This document shows, in pieces, positions 5,502 to 9,512 of a DNA stretch of 9,512 nt. The position numbers and the translations under genes were made by a program. Under the pieces are notes generated by a model, which was given only the letters and a program-made list of their open reading frames with translations, had not been told where the DNA came from and made no database searches. Numbering within the stretch: the stretch's first letter is position 1; each line of letters begins with the position of its first letter. Source of the stretch: Rubrobacter sp. (GTDB lineage: Bacteria; Actinomycetota; Rubrobacteria; Rubrobacterales; Rubrobacteraceae). Where the stretch lies: the NCBI GenBank assembly GCA_016781775.1, contig JADDPR010000483.1, forward strand, positions 1 through 9,512, written 5' to 3'.

Positions 5502-6638
5502 TCAGGGGCGCGGGGCGCCCGTCCGGCCCGCCTTCTCGCGGTCTCCTTCGGGGCCCGTCCCGCCCGTGGTGGTCCCCTCGCGGTCCCCCGCGTCCTCCGG
5601 CGCGGGGGCGGCGCCAAGCGGTTTGACGTAGAGCTCGTCCAGGAGGACGGTCACCACGGCCGCGGTCGGGACGGCGAGGATGATGCCGGCCAGGCCCAAA
5701 AGGTCGCCCATCGCGAGGACGGCGAGGATCACCACCACGGGGTGGAGCCGCACGCTGCGGGCCATCACCATCGGGGAGACGACGTGCGCCTCGACCTGGT
5801 GAATAACCACGTAGACGACCATGACGAGGAGGGCCTTCGTCGGGGAGTCGACGAAGGCGACGAGGATCGGGGGAACGGCGGCGATTATGGGGCCGAAGAA
5901 CGGCACGATCTCCAGCACGCCCGTCAGGACGGCGAAGGTGAAGGCGAACTCCACGCCGAGGATGACCAGCGAGATCCAGGTGAGGACGAAGATCAGGGCC
6001 ATCGCCGCAAGCTGGCCGAGAATCCAACCGGAGACCCGCCGCCTTATGAGGTCCAGAATCTCCTCGACCCGCCCGCGCCTGTTCAGCGGGAAGAGCGCCA
6101 GGATCCCGTTGAGGAGCGGCCTGGGGTTGGAGACCATGTAAAGAGCCATGACCACGGCCCCCAACGCCTGCAGGAGGAGTCCGGCCCCACGGGTGGTGAT
6201 CCTCCACAACTCGCCCGCTCTCTGAATAACCTGCTGAACGGCCTCCGTGAGGTCGAGGCTCGCCACCCCCCCGGGACCGCCCCCGCCCAGTGCCGGGTAA
6301 CGCTCGCCCATCCCCTGCACGTAATCTTGCACCCTGCGCGCCACACCGGGAGCCCGGGTTACAAACTCCCCGCCCTGATCCAGCAAAAGCGGCACCACGA
6401 TGTAGCCGAGAAGCCCGAACGCCATGACCACGCCCAGGACCACCGCGACGAGCGCGAGGGTACGCGGCAGGCCCAGCCCCACCAGGAAATCCACGGCGGG
6501 GGCCAAGACCAGGGCAATGAGCAGCGCGAGGACCAGGACCTCCACGACCCCGATCAGCTCGTAGAGAAGCAAGCCCCCGGCCACGAGCAGCCCCAGGACG
6601 AGCGCGAAGCGCACGGATTGCAAAAGACCCGATCCCAA
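5502..6638 (-). CDS. AI-2E family (UPF0118) transporter
   Basis: Polytopic membrane protein of 378 residues, normal for the family, whose members export AI-2 or act as ion/proton antiporters; the substrate here is unknown. Visible features: an N-terminal pair of hydrophobic helices (about 9-50), a third (59-84), an amphipathic soluble segment (about 88-150), then helices at about 151-170, 205-232, 233-262, 267-285 and 298-335. Family landmarks are ALYMVSNPRPL (165-175), the GQL before a helix (208-210), GVLEIVPFFGP (240-250) and the HQVEAHVVSPMVM segment (280-292). The C-terminus (342-378) is a Gly/Glu/Asp/Arg-rich hydrophilic tail. Start: TTG 6638 gives the family's normal N-terminus; it has no Shine-Dalgarno sequence. 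It lies 44 bases after the 73-residue gene and 65 bases before the hydrolase on one strand. The family is certain, the transported compound is not. Confidence 0.92.
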   Translation of the reverse strand: MGSGLLQSVRFALVLGLLVAGGLLLYELIGVVEVLVLALLIALVLAPAVDFLVGLGLPRTLALVAVVLGVVMAFGLLGYIVVPLLLDQGGEFVTRAPGVARRVQDYVQGMGERYPALGGGGPGGVASLDLTEAVQQVIQRAGELWRITTRGAGLLLQALGAVVMALYMVSNPRPLLNGILALFPLNRRGRVEEILDLIRRRVSGWILGQLAAMALIFVLTWISLVILGVEFAFTFAVLTGVLEIVPFFGPIIAAVPPILVAFVDSPTKALLVMVVYVVIHQVEAHVVSPMVMARSVRLHPVVVILAVLAMGDLLGLAGIILAVPTAAVVTVLLDELYVKPLGAAPAPEDAGDREGTTTGGTGPEGDREKAGRTGAPRP

Positions 6639-6644
6639 GACGCT

Positions 6645-6650
6645 AGCCTA
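6645..6650 (-). promoter_or_regulatory. Weak -10-like box six bases before the AI-2E gene
   Basis: TAGGCT on the minus strand lies exactly six bases before TTG 6638, the same spacing as at the sortase and GNAT genes. It keeps only the TA and T of the consensus. The gene could equally be read from an upstream promoter. Confidence 0.25.
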
Positions 6651-6682
6651 CGACGCGGTGGCGACCGATGCCCGCGCCGGTA

Positions 6683-6904
6683 TCAGGAGCCCCAGCGGCT
6701 GCCGACGACCTGCCGGACGAGGTAGGAGGCGACGAGGGTCGAGACGAGGGAGAAGCCCGCCTTCAGGAGCGCTTCCTTGACGTCGTCCCTCACGCCCCGC
6801 ACCTCGGGCTCGTCGATCAACTTGTCGGCCAATCTGCTCGCCAAAGCGTAAGCAATGCCGCTCGACAGGATCGTGATCAACCTCTTCTGCGTTTCGTCGT
6901 CCAC
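6683..6904 (-). CDS. Small hydrophobic hypothetical protein, 73 residues
   Basis: I do not recognise this protein. The GTG start at 6904 is preceded by GGGAGGT six bases upstream, one of the best ribosome binding sites in the window, so the gene is probably real even though the frame stays open further upstream. Two mostly hydrophobic or amphipathic helices (about 9-30, with LITILSSGIAYALASRL; about 48-66, with GFSLVSTLVASYLV) flank a charged linker (31-46, DEPEVRGVRDDVKEAL). A helical-hairpin membrane protein, or a small subunit packing against the AI-2E-family protein encoded 44 bases downstream, would fit. An upstream in-frame GTG (6961-6963 region) lies eight bases behind a TAGAAT box and would add about 20 residues, but it lacks a ribosome binding site. 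Confidence 0.65.
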   Translation of the reverse strand: MDDETQKRLITILSSGIAYALASRLADKLIDEPEVRGVRDDVKEALLKAGFSLVSTLVASYLVRQVVGSRWGS

Positions 6905-6910
6905 CGCAAC

Positions 6911-6917
6911 ACCTCCC
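6911..6917 (-). promoter_or_regulatory. Ribosome binding site deciding the 73-residue gene's start
   Basis: The minus strand reads GGGAGGT, then six bases, then GTG 6904. This is close to the ideal anti-16S match and fixes the start within a longer open frame. Confidence 0.7.
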
Positions 6918-6969
6918 ACCTCGGTCGCCCACGCGGCCCGGGCTACCTCTCCCGGACCCACGGCACACG

Positions 6970-6975
6970 ATTCTA
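6970..6975 (-). promoter_or_regulatory. -10-like box TAGAAT upstream of the 73-residue gene
   Basis: TAGAAT matches the -10 consensus at five of six positions. It lies in the 125-base gap between the 111-residue and 73-residue genes and would give a leader of about 60 bases carrying the GGGAGGT site. No clear -35 is seen. Confidence 0.4.
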
Positions 6976-7029
6976 ACGCCAAACGTTCCGGGTATACGGC
7001 GGGCGTGAGCGCGGCGGTGTGAGCCTCCT

Positions 7030-7365
7030 TCAGCTGGCCTTCGCGGCTTGTACGTGCGCGGCGCCCATGCGGTACAGATCGCCGAGCTGAGTCTTGAGGG
7101 TGTCCCGGCAACAGAACTCAGCGTAGCAGTCCACGCAGTAGACGACCTCGTCCGGGCGGCCCGGGTGCAGGTCGTGCTCCATCATGAAATCCAGAAGCTC
7201 CCGGAAGCCCTCGCCGACCTGGTCCACGAATTCAGAAAAAGAGATCTTGCCGCAAATCAAGCGTCCACAAGCATCCGAGACCTCGATCCTCCCTAAACGG
7301 CGGTTTGTATGCCGCACTATGATTCCGGGGATGATCTCCTCGACCCCCAACTCCTCCTTCGCCAC
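7030..7365 (-). CDS. Cysteine-rich hypothetical protein, 111 residues
   Basis: I do not recognise this family. The protein is soluble, with two cysteine groups: Cys33 and Cys38 in DACGRLICGK, and Cys77, Cys80, Cys85 and Cys86 in YCVDCYAEFCC. The CxxC pair plus further Cys, with His65 and His67 between the groups, suggests a bound metal such as zinc or iron, or a redox-active protein. The N-terminal half (10-30) looks like beta strands; the centre (42-63, SFSEFVDQVGEGFRELLDFMM) is an amphipathic helix. GTG 7365 is preceded by AAAGGGG at a suitable distance. It is first in the minus-strand run toward the small protein, AI-2E-family protein and hydrolase, 125 bases from the next gene. It is divergent from the NADH dehydrogenase. 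Confidence 0.75.
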   Translation of the reverse strand: MAKEELGVEEIIPGIIVRHTNRRLGRIEVSDACGRLICGKISFSEFVDQVGEGFRELLDFMMEHDLHPGRPDEVVYCVDCYAEFCCRDTLKTQLGDLYRMGAAHVQAAKAS

Positions 7366-7445
7366 TACGGCCCCTTTCTAGCCCCGTAAGACGAGTAGTC
7401 CATAAGTTGTCCCCATTTGTTTCGGCCACCCCTAACTGGCCAATA

Positions 7446-7458
7446 CGTAGAGTCTACG
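7446..7458. promoter_or_regulatory. 13-base palindrome CGTAGAGTCTACG in the divergent region
   Basis: Six-base perfect arms surround a central G, about 50 bases upstream of the NADH dehydrogenase -10 box and 80 bases upstream of the 111-residue gene. It is a candidate operator controlling one or both genes. The 188-base gap 7366-7553 is otherwise non-coding. Confidence 0.35.
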
Positions 7459-7506
7459 GACGAGAAGTCGCTTTGTAAAGTACCTCACCTTTCGGGTAGG
7501 GCTATG

Positions 7507-7512
7507 TATACT
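7507..7512 (+). promoter_or_regulatory. -10 box TATACT of the NADH dehydrogenase gene
   Basis: TATACT (five of six consensus bases) sits in a short AT-rich patch. Transcription would start near 7519, leaving a leader of about 35 bases that contains the AGGAGG ribosome binding site before TTG 7554. No convincing -35 is seen 16-18 bases upstream. Confidence 0.5.
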
Positions 7513-7537
7513 CGCCGCCAAGTATGCCCCGTGCGGC

Positions 7538-7546
7538 GAGGAGGGA
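7538..7546 (+). promoter_or_regulatory. Consensus ribosome binding site before TTG 7554
   Basis: GAGGAGGGA contains a perfect AGGAGG ending nine bases before TTG 7554. It supports TTG as the true start of the NADH dehydrogenase rather than the upstream in-frame ATG 7524, which has none. Confidence 0.7.
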
Positions 7547-7553
7547 TCGGAGC

Positions 7554-8852
7554 TTGCAAGGACGGGACGCGAGAGGTCCAACGGAGGCCCCGGGGGGCGC
7601 CCGGGTGGTGGTGGTCGGCGCGGGGTTTGCCGGAGGCTCTTTCTTGAGGACCCTTCCCGCACCCCTCAGGCGCCCCGGCGAGACGCTCCTTATAGACCGC
7701 GCGGACGAGCACACGTTTATACCCCTGATCCACGAGGTCGCCGTCGGGCGCGTTCACCCGGATACCATACGCCTCCCCATCTCCCCCAGCCGCGGCGCCC
7801 CACACGGCTTCCTGCGCACGCAGGTCGCCGGCGTCGACCTCGAGGGGAAGGTACTCCGCACCGCCTCCGGGGACGTCCGCTACCGGTACCTCGTCCTCGC
7901 CCCCGGGAGCGTCGCGGCCCCGCCCCCCGAGAACCTCCGGGACGGCTTCCAGACCTTCTGGAGCCTGGGCGACGCGCTGGAGCTTCGGGGTGCCTTGAAC
8001 GAGGCCTGGCGGGAGGCGTTGCGGGGAGGGTCGAGGCCCGGCGATCTCACCGTCGCCATCGTGGGGGGAGGGGCCACCGGGGTCGAGCTCGCCTCCGAGA
8101 TCGCCGTCCTCTTCGACTACCTGAGGAGGCGGACCGTCCGAAAGCCGGCCGAGGAACCGCGCGTGGTGCTGTTCGAGGCCACCGACCGGCTGATGGGCTG
8201 GCTGGACCCGTTCTTCCATCGGGTCGCGATGGAAGAACTCGGCCGGCTCGGGGTCGAGGTGCGGCTGAACACTCCCGTGCAGAACGCGGACGACTCCGGG
8301 ATCGCGGCGGACGGAGGGCGGCTTCCGGCGCGCACCCGGATCTGGGCCACCGGGGTGCGGGCGGCCCCTCTCGTTCGGGACTTGCCCGGCGAGCACGATC
8401 GGGGCGGCAGGGCGCGGGTGACGGAGCACCTGACGCTACCCGACCACCCCGAGGTGTACGTCCTCGGAGATGGCGGGGCATACGAGGACCCGCACCTGGG
8501 ACCCCTGGCCCCGGTAGCCTCCCTCGCCGTACAGCAGGGGCCCTGGGTCGCCCGGGACCTCAAGCGCAGGCTAAGGGGCGCGAGCTCCCGCAGGGGACGG
8601 CCGCCTTTCCGCTTCTTCGACCGGGGGTACGCCGTGAGCCTCGGCCCGGAGAGCGGAGCCGCCGTGGCGCTCGGCGCTAGGCTCAGGGGACCAGCGGCGC
8701 AAACGCTGTACAGGAGCATCTTCCTGTACTACATGAAGAGCCGGAGGGGACGCCTCCTGACGGGGGCGGACTGGGCGATGGAGCGCGTGGGACGTGTGGG
8801 TTTCGACGCGCAGGAGGCGGACCGCAGACCGAGCGGGCCTAGAGAACGCTAA
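7554..8852 (+). CDS. ndh: Type II NADH:quinone oxidoreductase (NDH-2)
   Basis: Single-subunit, non-proton-pumping flavoenzyme at the inner face of the membrane, oxidising NADH with FAD and passing electrons to quinone. In the 432-residue protein: first Rossmann motif GAGFAG (22-27) for FAD, second Rossmann motif GGGATG (171-176) for NADH, GDGG (305-308) in the FAD-contacting C-terminal motif, and AVQQG (325-329), the quinone-site AxQxG element of NDH-2. The C-terminal region (about 380-412) is amphipathic with aromatic residues and may attach to the membrane, though it is more basic than in well-known NDH-2. Start: TTG 7554 follows a perfect AGGAGG by nine bases; ATG 7524 would add ten basic residues not expected in the fold. 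The stop overlaps that of the convergent ferredoxin-like gene by four bases. A related carotenoid or sulfide-quinone-type oxidoreductase is less likely because no extra active-site cysteines are seen. Confidence 0.88.
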   Translation: MQGRDARGPTEAPGGARVVVVGAGFAGGSFLRTLPAPLRRPGETLLIDRADEHTFIPLIHEVAVGRVHPDTIRLPISPSRGAPHGFLRTQVAGVDLEGKVLRTASGDVRYRYLVLAPGSVAAPPPENLRDGFQTFWSLGDALELRGALNEAWREALRGGSRPGDLTVAIVGGGATGVELASEIAVLFDYLRRRTVRKPAEEPRVVLFEATDRLMGWLDPFFHRVAMEELGRLGVEVRLNTPVQNADDSGIAADGGRLPARTRIWATGVRAAPLVRDLPGEHDRGGRARVTEHLTLPDHPEVYVLGDGGAYEDPHLGPLAPVASLAVQQGPWVARDLKRRLRGASSRRGRPPFRFFDRGYAVSLGPESGAAVALGARLRGPAAQTLYRSIFLYYMKSRRGRLLTGADWAMERVGRVGFDAQEADRRPSGPRER

Positions 8853-9127
8853 TCCTTCGCGGAAGCCTGTCGGGCGAGGTGCCGCTCCACGATCTCGGGG
8901 ACGTCCGCGGGGCTCACATGGGTGTACCAGACGTCGTCCGGGAAGACGAAGACCACCGGGCCCTCCTCGTGGCGGCGGCTACAGCCGTTGCGGAGGACGG
9001 CGGAGGCGGGGAGACCGAGCCCCTCGACCTCCTCACGGAAACGCTCGAAGAGCTCGCCCCCGCCCTTGGCCCCGCAACGTCCCTCGCCGGGCGTCGCGCA
9101 AACGAAGATCTTTCGTAACCCTGCCAC
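8849..9127 (-). CDS. Thioredoxin-fold [2Fe-2S] ferredoxin-like protein
   Basis: Small 92-residue redox protein of the thioredoxin-like ferredoxin family (NuoE-like and Shethna-type ferredoxins). Family features: the first strand KIFVC with Cys10, Cys18 before AKGGGELFERF, then NGC with Cys49, then GPVVFVFPDDVWY (56-68) and the closing helix with PADVPEIVERHL (73-84). The usual fourth cluster ligand, a Cys four residues after the third, is His53 here (GCSRRHEEGP). The cluster could be 3Cys/1His-ligated or lost. GTG 9127 lies seven bases behind a TACAAT box with no ribosome binding site, so the mRNA is probably leaderless. It converges with NDH-2, the stops sharing CTAA, and lies downstream of malic enzyme on the same strand but behind a hairpin. 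An electron-carrier role is inferred from the fold only. Confidence 0.82.
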   Translation of the reverse strand: MAGLRKIFVCATPGEGRCGAKGGGELFERFREEVEGLGLPASAVLRNGCSRRHEEGPVVFVFPDDVWYTHVSPADVPEIVERHLARQASAKD

Positions 9128-9134
9128 GAAACAT

Positions 9135-9162
9135 ATTGTAAGCCGCGAGCGCCCGACGACAA
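9135..9162 (-). promoter_or_regulatory. Promoter of the ferredoxin-like gene, probably leaderless
   Basis: On the minus strand TTGTCG (9157-9162, four of six -35 bases), a 16-base spacer and TACAAT (9135-9140, five of six -10 bases) are followed by seven bases and GTG 9127. This is the most complete promoter in the window, and its start site would coincide with the start codon. Confidence 0.6.
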
Positions 9163-9225
9163 TCGGGTTTCGGGGATCCAGCCCCGTCCTTGTCCGGTCG
9201 TGGTGGCGCGCGTGAAGGCACGTCG

Positions 9226-9253
9226 CGCGGAGGGCCGGTCACTGCCCTCCGCG
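9226..9253 (-). terminator. Strong hairpin after the malic enzyme gene
   Basis: CGCGGAGGGC (9226-9235) pairs perfectly with GCCCTCCGCG (9244-9253), giving ten pairs around an 8-base loop, 17 bases past the malic enzyme stop. No T-run follows on the minus strand, so it is either a U-less terminator of the type proposed for GC-rich actinobacteria or a 3'-end stabiliser. Confidence 0.6.
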
Positions 9254-9269
9254 GAGCTTCCGAGGGCTG

Positions 9270-9512
9270 CTAGAAGGCGAGCGGCATCGAGGTGCCTATC
9301 TCCTGTTCCTGCTGGCTTATGCGGCGGGCCTGGCCGCTCTGCTTGCCGGCGTTGGCGACGGTCTCGGCGACGGCCGGGGCGACGCGCTCGTCGAATACCG
9401 AAGGGATCACGTAGTCCTCCGAGACCTCCTCATCGGAGATCACCTCGGCGATGGCGCGGGCGGCGGCGAGCTTCATCTCCTCGTCGATCTCGCGGGCCCG
9501 GACGTCGAGGGC
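9270..9512 (-). CDS. Malic enzyme, C-terminal fragment (5' part beyond the window)
   Basis: The last 80 codons of a gene entering from the right edge. The fragment begins with ALDVRAREIDEEMK, matching the conserved GALDVRA...NEEMK region near the end of bacterial malic enzymes, which oxidatively decarboxylate malate to pyruvate with NAD(P)+. It continues with the helix AAARAIAEVIS and the YVIPSVFDERVAPAVAETVA segment, also typical of the family's C-terminus. The final residues (about 57-80) are polar and Gln-rich and look like a species-specific tail. The catalytic residues lie outside the window, so cofactor preference cannot be judged. The stop is followed 17 bases later by a strong hairpin. 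Confidence 0.85.
   Translation of the reverse strand, partial: ALDVRAREIDEEMKLAAARAIAEVISDEEVSEDYVIPSVFDERVAPAVAETVANAGKQSGQARRISQQEQEIGTSMPLAF

Noticed and set aside
5437..6207. Upstream extension of the hydrolase frame
   Set aside because: It is antisense-free but overlaps the AI-2E coding frame, and the translation is Arg/Pro/Gly-rich noise. The hydrolase starts with its hydrophobic helix at 5436.
5742..6725. Plus-strand open frame opposite the AI-2E-family gene
   Set aside because: His/Asp/Gln/Arg-rich antisense of membrane helices; no domain.
7485..8429. Minus-strand open frame of 314 codons opposite NDH-2
   Set aside because: Pro/Gly/Asp/Arg-rich shadow with no start signal, opposite a clear flavoprotein.
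9033..9242. Minus-strand ATG frame beginning near the malic enzyme hairpin
   Set aside because: Basic, motif-free sequence overlapping the ferredoxin-like gene and the terminator hairpin.
1..9512. Mobile element, CRISPR array, phage or defence system
   Set aside because: No transposase, integrase, terminal repeats, spaced direct repeats or defence domains are visible; base composition is even apart from short promoter patches.

Overview
The window is about two-thirds G+C and densely coded. It looks like part of a chromosome from a GC-rich actinobacterium. A class E-type sortase, many GTG/TTG starts, and several genes that seem to begin directly behind a -10 box without a Shine-Dalgarno sequence all fit that group. 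A deep-branching lineage such as the Rubrobacterales is my best guess, but no marker gene here proves it. I see no mobile element, phage gene, CRISPR array, tRNA or rRNA. Most genes are housekeeping or envelope functions; the novelty is in small proteins, variant active sites and promoter layout.

Left part (1-3270). A membrane-anchored sortase (minus strand, running off the left edge) is divergent from a uracil-DNA glycosylase-like iron-sulfur protein. An AT-rich divergent promoter region separates them. Downstream of the glycosylase, on the same strand, is a two-gene ABC-2 exporter of the NodI/NodJ (DrrA/DrrB) type, with ATPase and permease overlapping at a TGATG junction.

Middle part (3271-7365). 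A repeat-rich 166-base gap leads into a GNAT acetyltransferase with a likely leaderless promoter. It converges on a minus-strand run of four genes. In transcription order these are a 111-residue cysteine-rich protein, a 73-residue small hydrophobic protein, an AI-2E-family (UPF0118) membrane protein, and a membrane-anchored alpha/beta hydrolase with an Asp nucleophile and a long acidic tail.

Right part (7366-9512). A divergent region with a 13-base palindrome precedes a type II NADH dehydrogenase, which feeds electrons from NADH to the quinone pool. It ends tail-to-tail, with overlapping stop codons, against a small thioredoxin-fold [2Fe-2S] ferredoxin-like protein in which one expected cysteine is histidine. 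The last 80 codons of a malic enzyme, followed by a strong hairpin, enter from the right edge. NADH dehydrogenase, ferredoxin-like protein and malic enzyme are all redox or central-metabolism genes, but their orientations give no evidence of a shared operon.

I did not find a clear multi-gene new system. The best leads are the repeated -10-box-to-start-codon spacing (leaderless genes), the 3Cys/1His ferredoxin-like protein, the divergent glycosylase active site, the tailed hydrolase next to an AI-2E transporter, and two unrecognised small proteins.
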